Positions 15,406 through 23,844 of a stretch of DNA of 36,349 nt are shown here, in pieces (the stretch's first letter is position 1; every line of letters starts with the position of its first letter). The position numbers and the translations under genes are program-made. Location of the stretch: assembly GCA_012837645.1 (NCBI GenBank), contig DUQU01000044.1:1-36349 (forward strand), read 5' to 3'. The stretch is from Acholeplasmataceae bacterium (GTDB lineage: Bacteria; Bacillota_I; Bacilli_A; Acholeplasmatales; UBA5453). The notes beneath the pieces are model-generated. The model had not been told where the DNA came from and made no database searches. It worked only from the letters and a program-made list of their open reading frames with translations.

Positions 15406-16656
15406 ATGAAAAAAAGAGCTATTCTTTGTTTTGATTTGAAAAGTTTTTATGCTAGCGTTGAATGTGCTTTAAGAAATTTAAATCCCTATACTACCCCTTT
15501 GGTTGTTGCGGATCCTGCAAGAGCGGGTTCGATAGTTTTGGCTGTCAGCCCCTATTTGAGAGCTAAAGGTTATCCTTCTCGGATGCGCCTTTATGAAGTG
15601 AATAAAGTAAAGGACTTAATAATTGCGAGACCACGGATGCAAACTTATTTAGATTACGCTCTTAAAGTGATTGATATTTATTTGGATTATGTTAGCGAAG
15701 AGGACCTTTTTGTTTATTCAATTGATGAGGTTTTTTTGGACGTTACTAATTATTTAAATTATTACCGTTTAAGTAAAGAAGAATTAGCGGGAAAAATATT
15801 AAAAGAAATTTATTCTAAACTCTTTTTATATGCTACTTGCGGGATTGGTGAGAATATGCTTTTAGCGAAACTTGCTTTAGATCTGGAATCGAAAAAAAGT
15901 AAGAATTATTTAGCGGTTTGGAATTATGAGGACATTAAAACTAAGTTATGGCCCGTCAGTCCCCTTAGTAAAATGTGGGGAATTGGGGAAAGGATGGAAA
16001 GAAATTTAGCACAGTTAGGAATTGTAACTGTTTACGATTTAGCTCACTATAATGTCAATGTATTGCGCAAACTTTTTGGCGTGATTGGAGTGGAGTTATA
16101 TCATCATGCTAATGGAAGAGATTTAAGTAAAATACAAGACCAAAATAAGCTAAAGGCGCTTAATAAACGCTACAGCATTGGTCAAGTATTGTTTAAAGAT
16201 TACTCATTAGAAGAAGCGAAATTAATTATTAAAGAGATGGCAGAGGAGTTGGCGAGAAGATTGCGATTAAATAAGAAAATGGCTTTCGTCGTTACTTTGG
16301 CGGTTGGTTACTCAAAATTATTCGGTGGTGGTTTTAAAAGACAAATGAGGATGGAAAATAAAACTCGTTTAAAAAGCGAACTATCTCATTACTATTTAAT
16401 ACTTCTTGAAAATAATTATGAAAAAAAACCAATTAGAAAAATTTCCATTGGTGTTACTAACCTAACAACTGATAAAGCCAGCCAATTAACTTTATTTAAA
16501 GATTATTTAAAAGCAGACTTAGAGGAAAAGTTAGAGAGTTCCTTAGATGAAATTAAGATGCGTTTTTCTAACAATAGTGTAGATAAAGCGACAGTTTTAT
16601 TAGATTACTCTACTAAAAGGAGAAGAAATAAAACGATTGGAGGGCACTATGCATAA
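15406..16656 (+). CDS. Y-family DNA polymerase, UvrX/YqjW (UmuC-like) type
   Basis: This is a translesion polymerase. The palm motifs are FDLKSFYASVE (with D10) and SIDEVFLD (D107-E108); the helix-hairpin-helix region contains WGIGERMERNLAQLGI. The beta-clamp motif QLTLF lies at 360-364, followed by a short tail. At 416 residues it matches UvrX/YqjW rather than the shorter DinB/PolIV, as does SIVLAVSPYLRAKG. It copies past damaged bases, usually as part of stress responses. The YolD-like gene overlaps its 3' end by eight bases, the standard uvrX-yolD pairing. The absence of a recognisable LexA site means SOS control is not evident. Confidence 0.85.
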   Translation: MKKRAILCFDLKSFYASVECALRNLNPYTTPLVVADPARAGSIVLAVSPYLRAKGYPSRMRLYEVNKVKDLIIARPRMQTYLDYALKVIDIYLDYVSEEDLFVYSIDEVFLDVTNYLNYYRLSKEELAGKILKEIYSKLFLYATCGIGENMLLAKLALDLESKKSKNYLAVWNYEDIKTKLWPVSPLSKMWGIGERMERNLAQLGIVTVYDLAHYNVNVLRKLFGVIGVELYHHANGRDLSKIQDQNKLKALNKRYSIGQVLFKDYSLEEAKLIIKEMAEELARRLRLNKKMAFVVTLAVGYSKLFGGGFKRQMRMENKTRLKSELSHYYLILLENNYEKKPIRKISIGVTNLTTDKASQLTLFKDYLKADLEEKLESSLDEIKMRFSNNSVDKATVLLDYSTKRRRNKTIGGHYA

Positions 16657-17005
16657 TTTTGACCGTGGCTTGATTAAGTGGCTTCCTTTTGATGCCTTAA
16701 CAGGCTTTAAAGAAGCACTAATTGCTTTAAAGAAAAAAAGGCTTTATTTAGAAAAGCCACTTTTATCTGAAGACCAATATCAAACTTTAAATGAAAATAT
16801 TAAAATCGCTTTAAAGCATGATCTTAAAATAGAACTTTATTATTATAGTAAAGGCAGAATAAATTATTTAAATGCCAAAATTACTAAAATAGATTATCAT
16901 CTTAAAAAAATAAAAATAGCTAACAAAGTAGTCGATGTCAGCGCTGTTTTAACGATAAACACTAATTTAAATGTTTTTTCATACCAAGATTATTTAAGAC
17001 CTTAA
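16649..17005 (+). CDS. YolD-like protein
   Basis: YolD-like proteins are small partners found downstream of UvrX-type polymerases. This one has the typical start NFDRGLIKWLPFDALTGF and strand-rich C-terminal half (KIELYYYSKGRINYLNAKI), 118 residues from ATG 16649 with GGAGG six bases ahead. An upstream TTG (16637) was rejected because it precedes that SD. It is thought to act with the polymerase, but the mechanism is not established. Confidence 0.78.
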   Translation: MHNFDRGLIKWLPFDALTGFKEALIALKKKRLYLEKPLLSEDQYQTLNENIKIALKHDLKIELYYYSKGRINYLNAKITKIDYHLKKIKIANKVVDVSAVLTINTNLNVFSYQDYLRP

Positions 17006-17070
17006 TAAAACTATATTAAAGTTTAATTGTAATATAATACTGATGAATAAAAAAATAAAATGATGATTAA

Positions 17071-19125
17071 TTACCCCTTTTTGATTGTGAATATTTTTAT
17101 TTCACCTGGCCCCATTAAGAAGTAGGGATTGCCATTAGCGTCGAATTCTTGAATCGTTCTCGTGCCTTTTTCATGCATGCCATATAAAAGAAAAGCATCT
17201 GTAGTCAAAGGAATTTGTTTTTTAAGCGTTGCTAAGTCAACCTTAAGATGCTGACTAAAGTCATAAAAAGGATTGCCGATAATAAAAAGGATTTCATCAG
17301 GAGCTTGATAAGCAAAACCGATGGGGTCTCTTCCTTCTAAAAAGGAAAGAGGGAGATAGTTCTTTTTATTTGTTATTGCGGGAAGATACTTTGCTCTGAT
17401 GGGCTTAATTTTCTTTAAATTATCTTTAATGTCGTGACTCATGTGATTTAAATAATGAAAAGCGTATTTATCAAAAAGTGCCAATTTTTTATAAAAAGGA
17501 TCGCTTTCTGGCAACATATAAAGTTCATTTTCCCGGGGATCAATACCAGTATTCATCGTTTGTCTTTCATAAACTTCTTGACCAGAGTTAATAAAAGGAA
17601 CTGTATTAGGAACGAACATATTAATTATCGTAATAAATTTACTTAAAATCATTTCTCCTTCCCTCGAGGCCAACCTAGGCGTGTCGTGTGTTTCTCCTAA
17701 AGCGAGTTGTAAAATCGGTAATTTATAAGTGTTATGAAGATAGTTGTGCATCCCTTTCCCATAAACATCAAAAATGGAAGAAAAAGCATTGCCGATAATA
17801 ATGTCATAACCTAAATCTTTCGCTTTTTGGGCGTTTTCAGGATTTAATTCTTCTGCAATAAAGACGAAACTAGGATCGATTGAAGTTGCTTTTTCAATAA
17901 TCATTTTTACGAGTTTCTCAGGGAGAGCATGCCCCATATCTATGCGAGCACCATCAATACCAAAGGTCTTTTGAAAATAAGGAATAACGCTTGTTAATAA
18001 TTCCCATAATGGTAAGTTCTCTTTTTGGCCTGGGAAAAGGTTAGCTTTAATAGTATCAAAGAGAATATAAGGGGGGATATTTTCATCAATTAAATATTTT
18101 TTTGTTAAAAGGGGATGGTCTAAATACATTCTAAAAAATGTGATATCACTCCAAGGAGGTTGGACATCATTGATGTGGTCACTAAATGCTGGTGCGATTG
18201 TTAAGCCATAATAGTTATCGATCAGAGTGAGGATATCACCCTTTTTATCTTCGTAATCGGCAATGAGTTTTCGCCATAAGTTTGGATCTTGTTTTTGAGG
18301 ATTTTCTTGAAATAGTTTGAGATGTTCTTGAACTTCTAAACTAGCATAGACCGCTTCCATATATTTTGGCAGAGGAGAAACTGTTTTATCTCCTATTTTG
18401 GGAACTCTAGGGGGTTTATAACTATTTAAATCAGCAGTTTTAATCCAATAAAACCATTCGGGGTTAGTAGCGATTAAAGCACTTTCTGTGGAATTTGTTC
18501 TGGGAATAAAATCGATCATTACTCTTATTTCTAAATTATGGCAAGCTTCAATTAAAAGTGCAAACTGTTCTTCTAAAGTTAGTTTTCCAGCCACGATAGG
18601 ATCGCTGAGATTTTCATCTAATTTAAAAAAGTCAGAAACGCTATAAGGACTTCCTAATTCTCCTTTTTTGTTTTTAAGTGAATATTTAGAAATCGGCAAT
18701 AAGTAAATGACATTAACACCCATTTCTTTTAATAAGGGAAGTAGCATTAAAGTTTTGATAAAGGTACCTGTCTCTTTTAAGTGATAGATATTATTTTCAT
18801 CTAAATAACCATTGCGGTCATGATCCCAACTAGTAGAAGTTCTGATCATCATTGAGTAAATAACCGCTTCTTTTAACCAACTTTTATCGCTAAGACCTTT
18901 TTTAAGGGAAAGGCTCGTTCTTTCATTAGTGTCATTGTTTGTTAGAAGGACGCGCTCTATTAAATCAGATAAAAAGTCATAAGGGTTGATTAATTCTTCC
19001 CCGTTTTTAAGTTTAGTAATACTTTGATGATTAAATAAATTCCATAAATTAGGAATCGAATAGTTAAAAGGATAATGGGGTTTTTCTTCTTGTAAGATCT
19101 TTTTTAATTTTTTAAGTAATGACAT
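17071..19125 (-). CDS. GH13 alpha-amylase-family enzyme (possibly maltosyltransferase-like)
   Basis: This glycoside hydrolase family 13 enzyme acts on alpha-glucans. Conserved regions: the nucleophile Asp is in GIDGARIDMGH (D396), the acid/base Glu in FIAEEL (E425), and the transition-state Asp in GETHDTPRL (H480, D481). Region I reads MIDFIPRTNS, lacking the usual Asn-His, which recalls maltosyltransferase-type members rather than classical amylases; this is a weak memory-based comparison. A DHDRNGY motif (calcium-site-like) lies in the first third. There is no signal peptide, so it probably works on intracellular maltodextrin or glycogen. ATG 19125 with GAGGTGG just upstream is preferred over TTG 19137 (684 residues). 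No other glycogen gene is in the window. Confidence 0.75.
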   Translation of the reverse strand: MSLLKKLKKILQEEKPHYPFNYSIPNLWNLFNHQSITKLKNGEELINPYDFLSDLIERVLLTNNDTNERTSLSLKKGLSDKSWLKEAVIYSMMIRTSTSWDHDRNGYLDENNIYHLKETGTFIKTLMLLPLLKEMGVNVIYLLPISKYSLKNKKGELGSPYSVSDFFKLDENLSDPIVAGKLTLEEQFALLIEACHNLEIRVMIDFIPRTNSTESALIATNPEWFYWIKTADLNSYKPPRVPKIGDKTVSPLPKYMEAVYASLEVQEHLKLFQENPQKQDPNLWRKLIADYEDKKGDILTLIDNYYGLTIAPAFSDHINDVQPPWSDITFFRMYLDHPLLTKKYLIDENIPPYILFDTIKANLFPGQKENLPLWELLTSVIPYFQKTFGIDGARIDMGHALPEKLVKMIIEKATSIDPSFVFIAEELNPENAQKAKDLGYDIIIGNAFSSIFDVYGKGMHNYLHNTYKLPILQLALGETHDTPRLASREGEMILSKFITIINMFVPNTVPFINSGQEVYERQTMNTGIDPRENELYMLPESDPFYKKLALFDKYAFHYLNHMSHDIKDNLKKIKPIRAKYLPAITNKKNYLPLSFLEGRDPIGFAYQAPDEILFIIGNPFYDFSQHLKVDLATLKKQIPLTTDAFLLYGMHEKGTRTIQEFDANGNPYFLMGPGEIKIFTIKKG

Positions 19126-19157
19126 CTTCCACCTCAAAATGATAATTCATCAAATTC

Positions 19158-19163
19158 ATTATA
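19158..19163 (-). promoter_or_regulatory. Possible -10 element of the GH13 gene
   Basis: TATAAT on the minus strand, about 33 bases before the chosen ATG, is preceded by no good -35. Confidence 0.4.
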
Positions 19164-19223
19164 CACAATAAATAATAAAATGAGTCTTTTGTTTGGCTCT
19201 AAACGGTTCCATCTTTTAAAATT

Positions 19224-19246
19224 AAAAAAGCCCGTTAAGGCTTTTT
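19224..19246 (-). terminator. Terminator of gpmI, overlapping its stop codon
   Basis: AAAAAGCC (19225-19232) pairs with GGCTTTTT (19239-19246) around a 6-base loop that contains the gpmI stop codon. On the minus strand it ends in a T-run. Confidence 0.8.
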
Positions 19247-20767
19247 GATTAAGGATGTTCCGGTCATTGCAGTTGGTTTTTCAATATTTAGTAAATCTAG
19301 TAAGGTTGGTGCGATATCACATAAGGCGCCATCGTCTTTAATGGTTATTCCTTTTTTAGTAATAATGATCGGTACTAAATTAGTAGTATGTGCAGTATGA
19401 AGATCACCATTGGAATCTCTCATCATTTCTGCGTTACCATGATCAGCGAGAATAACAGCGACACCATTTATTTTTTCAATGGCTTCTAAAACCCTTCCTA
19501 AATTATAATCAACCGCTTCAACTGCTTTAATAGTTGCGGGAATAGAGCCGGTATGACCGACCATATCAGGATTAGCGAAGTTTAAAATCATAGTTGCGTA
19601 TTTTTTGGTTAAAATTTCTTTAATGGCAGCGTCAGCGACTTCATAAGCGCTCATCTCCGGCTTTAAGTCATAAGTAGCGACTTTAGGAGAAGGGATTAAA
19701 ATTCTTTTTGCCTTTGGTAAATCTTTTTCATAACCACCATCAAAGAAGAAAGTGACGTGGGCGTATTTTTCCGTTTCCGCTATTCTTAATTGGGCGAGGT
19801 TGTTTCTGGCAATCACGTCGCCATAAAGATCAGTTAAGTTTTGAAGTTGAAAAGCGATCTCGCCTTTAACAGTTTCTTGGTAATGCATCATCGAAACGAA
19901 AAAGATTTCTTTCGGGATATGGCTGCTATCAAAAGTTGCCTTCCCAGCACGGTAATAATTTTTTACCATTTGAGGATTGGAAAAGGCGGTACTAATTCTA
20001 ATCGCTCGATCAGGTCTAAAGTTAGCGAATATAATAGCGTCTTTTTCACTAACTAAACCATTAGAATCGACTAAAAAAGGAATGACGAATTCATCGGTTA
20101 CACCGTTTTGATAACTAGCTTTTACGCCTTTTTCAAAGTTAGGATATTTTTTACCGCTTCCAATCGTAATATTATCGATTGCTTTTTGGAGTCGGTCCCA
20201 ATTATCATCGCGATCCATGGCGTAATAACGTCCACTAACAGTGGCGATTTTAAGCCCCGAGGCACGAATTTCTTTTAAAAAGTTTAAACCGCTAGTGGGT
20301 GAAGTGTCTCTGCCGTCTAAAAAGGCGTGATAATAAGTTTTGTCAGCTAAACCGTGTTCTTTTGCTAATTGATATAAAGCAATTATATGCTCACTACTAG
20401 CGTGGACTCCGCCACTACCAGCAAGTCCAAAAAGATGAAGTTTACTATTATTTTCTTTAACCCAGCTTAGCGCTTTTAAAAAAGCTTCATTTTTGAAGAA
20501 TGAACCATCTTTAATAGCTTCATTAATTCTCGACAAACTTTGCCAAACAACTCTCCCCGCTCCTAAGTTTAAATGCCCAACTTCGCTGTTTCCCATTTGT
20601 CCGTCAGGAAGACCTACACGAGATCCTGATGCGGATAAAGTGTTATGGGGATAGTTTTTTATTAAATTATCGAAAATAGGTTTATTTGCTAATGCTACTG
20701 CGTTAGCATCGTTTTTAGCTGCGATACCTTGTCCATCTAAAATTATTAAAGCTGCGAATTTTTCCAT
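19235..20767 (-). CDS. gpmI: 2,3-bisphosphoglycerate-independent phosphoglycerate mutase
   Basis: The enzyme interconverts 3- and 2-phosphoglycerate in glycolysis, using two Mn2+ and a phosphoserine. The metal site LDGQG, catalytic S61 in QMGNSEVGHLNLGAGR, the HAFLDGRDTSP motif and the C-terminal ADHGNAEMM are all present; 510 residues is the normal length. I chose ATG 20767, which has AAGGAAAGTGAT upstream, over GTG 20776. It is transcribed away from the ribU-eno cluster; enolase, the next glycolytic step, lies about 1.7 kb away on the other strand with its own promoter. Confidence 0.96.
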   Translation of the reverse strand: MEKFAALIILDGQGIAAKNDANAVALANKPIFDNLIKNYPHNTLSASGSRVGLPDGQMGNSEVGHLNLGAGRVVWQSLSRINEAIKDGSFFKNEAFLKALSWVKENNSKLHLFGLAGSGGVHASSEHIIALYQLAKEHGLADKTYYHAFLDGRDTSPTSGLNFLKEIRASGLKIATVSGRYYAMDRDDNWDRLQKAIDNITIGSGKKYPNFEKGVKASYQNGVTDEFVIPFLVDSNGLVSEKDAIIFANFRPDRAIRISTAFSNPQMVKNYYRAGKATFDSSHIPKEIFFVSMMHYQETVKGEIAFQLQNLTDLYGDVIARNNLAQLRIAETEKYAHVTFFFDGGYEKDLPKAKRILIPSPKVATYDLKPEMSAYEVADAAIKEILTKKYATMILNFANPDMVGHTGSIPATIKAVEAVDYNLGRVLEAIEKINGVAVILADHGNAEMMRDSNGDLHTAHTTNLVPIIITKKGITIKDDGALCDIAPTLLDLLNIEKPTAMTGTSLIKKP

Positions 20768-20792
20768 TTTTATCACTTTCCTTTACTATCTC

Positions 20793-20798
20793 ATTATA
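20793..20798 (-). promoter_or_regulatory. -10 element of gpmI
   Basis: TATAAT on the minus strand would give a start near 20786 and a leader of about 19 bases. The -35 is poor. Confidence 0.5.
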
Positions 20799-20849
20799 AT
20801 ACAAAACTGAAACAATAAGGAAAGAAAAGGTTTTCAAATTAGATATTGT

Positions 20850-20878
20850 TTGACAACTAAAGTAATAAGCTTTACAAT
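20850..20878 (+). promoter_or_regulatory. Sigma-A promoter of the FMN riboswitch-ribU transcript
   Basis: A perfect TTGACA (20850-20855), a 17-base spacer and TACAAT (20873-20878) form the best promoter in the window. The start would be near 20885, immediately before the aptamer. Confidence 0.88.
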
Positions 20879-20884
20879 AGAATT

Positions 20885-21036
20885 GAACTTCAGGGTGAGG
20901 TGTAATTCCTCGATCGGCGGTAAAGTCCGCGAGCTTTAGGGCAGGAATAGGTGAAAGTCCTATACCGACAGTATAGTCTGGATGGAAGAAGTATTATTTT
21001 TATGCTTTTTTGTCGCCCTGAAGAGGCGATTTTTTA
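20885..21036 (+). promoter_or_regulatory. FMN riboswitch (RFN element)
   Basis: Conserved RFN blocks occur in order: GAGGTGTAATTCC, GATCGGCGGTAAAGTCCGCGA, AGGTGAAAGTCCTATACCGAC and AGTCTGGATGGAAGAAG. P1 is CTTCAGGGT (20888-20896) with GCCCTGAAG (21015-21023). Directly after it, TCGCC (21013-21017) can pair with GGCGA (21025-21029), followed by six T, a terminator-like hairpin. That hairpin shares bases with P1, so the two cannot form together. Location before ribU makes control of riboflavin uptake by FMN the expected function; high FMN normally lowers expression. Which structure is the off state here is not clear from sequence. Confidence 0.95.
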
Positions 21037-21054
21037 TTTGAAAAGGAGAGAAAG

Positions 21055-21846
21055 ATGGATCAATTTGTAAATTTTTTAGAGAAAAACAAACTGTTTTTAA
21101 TGATTTTTGTAGCGTTGGTTATTGTTGCTTTGGTTTTTCTGGCAATTAGGTTTGAAGTGAAGCAGAAAAGAAATGAGAAGAAGTTAGAAAAACTGGTTAC
21201 TTTATCGATTTTTTCAGCTATTTCCATTATCTTATATTTTCTTTATATACCTATTAATTGGATTTTGCCGTTTATTCCAGGATTTTTAGAAATTCATTTT
21301 TCGGCAGTTCCTATTTACTTAGGAGGTTATCTATTTGGGCCGATATCAGGGGTCGTGATTGCTTTCTTAAGATTTTTTTTAAAGGTTGTTATTGGAACGA
21401 CGACGATGGGAGTAGGAGAACTATCAGATCTTATTATTGCTGTGGTAACGGTTTTAATTGCTTCGTTATTTTATCAAAAGTATCGTACTAAAAAAGGTGC
21501 TGTTATCGCGACTTTTACAATTCCTTTTTTCTGGACAGTTATTGCTTTATTAGCTAATTTTCTTTTTGTTTTGCCGTTTTATATCGCTTTATTTAAGTTT
21601 GACACTGTCTTTGGAATGTTAGGGGTAATTCCAGGGATAACGGAAACTAATTATATGGGTTATTATTTGCTTTTTGCAGCTTTACCTTTTAATTTAATTT
21701 TATCAACTTTAGTTAGTGTCGTTACTTTCTTTACATATAAAAGAACTTCTCATTTTTATCAAAAAAGCATTTTACATCTTGAAGTTGAAGAAGAAGAAGA
21801 AGAATTTTTAACTAATGAAGAAGATAATTTTATTAAAAAAGCTTAA
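21055..21846 (+). CDS. ribU: Riboflavin ECF transporter substrate-binding protein RibU
   Basis: This is the S component of an energy-coupling-factor riboflavin importer. The membrane core (about 45-230) carries HFSAVPIYLGGYLFGPISG and LRFFLKVVIGTTTMGVGEL, typical of RibU, and the gene sits behind an FMN riboswitch. At 263 residues it is longer than the usual ~190-200: it has an extra N-terminal membrane segment (about 11-33) followed by a basic linker, and an acidic C-terminal tail containing six consecutive GAA codons (21787-21804). It needs the EcfA/EcfA'/EcfT module, which is not in the window. SD is AAAGGAGAG. Confidence 0.9.
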   Translation: MDQFVNFLEKNKLFLMIFVALVIVALVFLAIRFEVKQKRNEKKLEKLVTLSIFSAISIILYFLYIPINWILPFIPGFLEIHFSAVPIYLGGYLFGPISGVVIAFLRFFLKVVIGTTTMGVGELSDLIIAVVTVLIASLFYQKYRTKKGAVIATFTIPFFWTVIALLANFLFVLPFYIALFKFDTVFGMLGVIPGITETNYMGYYLLFAALPFNLILSTLVSVVTFFTYKRTSHFYQKSILHLEVEEEEEEFLTNEEDNFIKKA

Positions 21847-21916
21847 CTGATAGTATAATGGTTAAGGCGTGTGAACATTTATTGGAATAAGGACGCGAAT
21901 AAAGTAAGGTAGTGAT

Positions 21917-22372
21917 ATGATGTTTTTTAAAGAAAGAGTTTACCGAAAAGAATTACTAAGGTTTATTTTAGAGGGCCTCTTGGGGGCGGTTGTTTTTGGT
22001 TCTTTGTTAGGAATTGTTAATTTCTATTTAGCGGGGACTAAATTAGATTTTTTCAATATTTTCACCTTTTTAATATTATATTTCTTTTTAGTGAAAAGAC
22101 TTTATCAAAGTTTTCATTTTTATCATCTTACTTATTCGATTTTAGCAATTTTCTTTTTGTTTTTAGGAGATTATTTTGTCGTAGTGTCTAGATATATTGC
22201 TCACTATTATTTTAGTCAAAAAATAATTTGGTTAGGGGCCTTTAATCCGAAGTTGTATTTATTTTCGATGTTTTACTTTCAAGCCAATGTTCTAGCAATC
22301 TTTTTAGATCTTTTTCATATCTTAATATATCTTTTAATTAGTTATTCTGTTTTTATGCGAATGAAAAGGTAA
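21917..22372 (+). CDS. Orphan four-segment membrane protein, unknown
   Basis: This 151-residue protein, rich in Phe, Leu and Tyr, has about four membrane segments (about 15-38, 45-62, 70-92 and 120-146) with no family motif that I recognise. A loop between the third and fourth segments carries SRYIAHYYFSQKIIW. It lies 70 bases after ribU, preceded by AAGGTAGTGAT as SD, and may be read from the ribU transcript. A start at the adjacent ATG (21920) is equally possible. Enolase follows with its own promoter. Confidence 0.6.
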   Translation: MMFFKERVYRKELLRFILEGLLGAVVFGSLLGIVNFYLAGTKLDFFNIFTFLILYFFLVKRLYQSFHFYHLTYSILAIFFLFLGDYFVVVSRYIAHYYFSQKIIWLGAFNPKLYLFSMFYFQANVLAIFLDLFHILIYLLISYSVFMRMKR

Positions 22373-22400
22373 AATGTAAGTGCTTTAACTTGTTTTAAGA

Positions 22401-22428
22401 TTGAAAAAAAGCGATAAGGTAGTATAAT
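22401..22428 (+). promoter_or_regulatory. Sigma-A promoter of eno
   Basis: TTGAAA (22401-22406), a 16-base spacer and a perfect TATAAT (22423-22428) precede the eno ATG by about 35 bases. Confidence 0.75.
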
Positions 22429-22463
22429 AAATGTGGTAAAACTATTTAAAAAGGAGTGATTAG

Positions 22464-23756
<1,293 letters not shown>

Positions 23757-23763
23757 TAAAAAT

Positions 23764-23787
23764 AGCGGCTTTCTAAGTCGCTTTTTT
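23764..23787 (+). terminator. Terminator of eno
   Basis: AGCGGC (23764-23769) pairs with GTCGCT (23777-23782), with one G-T pair, over a 7-base loop, followed by TTTTTT. Confidence 0.8.
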
Positions 23788-23829
23788 AAAGGCTTGAAAA
23801 GAATTAATAAAAAAAGAAAAGTAACATTA

Positions 23830-23838
23830 TGGTAAACT
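23830..23838 (+). promoter_or_regulatory. Extended -10 promoter of rnr with near-leaderless start
   Basis: TGGTAAACT (TGn plus TAAACT) ends seven bases before the rnr ATG at 23845. The predicted start would be at or next to the A of that ATG. No -35 is visible. Confidence 0.4.
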
Positions 23839-23844
23839 AACAGC

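Noticed and set aside
16637-16656. TTG start for the YolD-like gene
   Set aside because: The only good SD (GGAGG) lies downstream of it, so ATG 16649 is the start.
17008-17024. AAACT/AGTTT hairpin between the convergent yolD and GH13 genes
   Set aside because: Five A/T-rich pairs with no T-run are too weak to call a terminator.
17455-20056. Short plus-strand open frames at 17455-17646 and 19841-20056
   Set aside because: Both lie opposite conserved GH13 and gpmI coding sequence and show no motifs.
21258-21491. Plus-strand frame shifted inside ribU
   Set aside because: It overlaps the conserved RibU core in another frame and has no SD.
21847-21875. tRNA-like A-box (AGTATAATGGTTAAGG) after ribU
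   Set aside because: No cloverleaf, T-loop GGTTCGANTCC or acceptor pairing follows.
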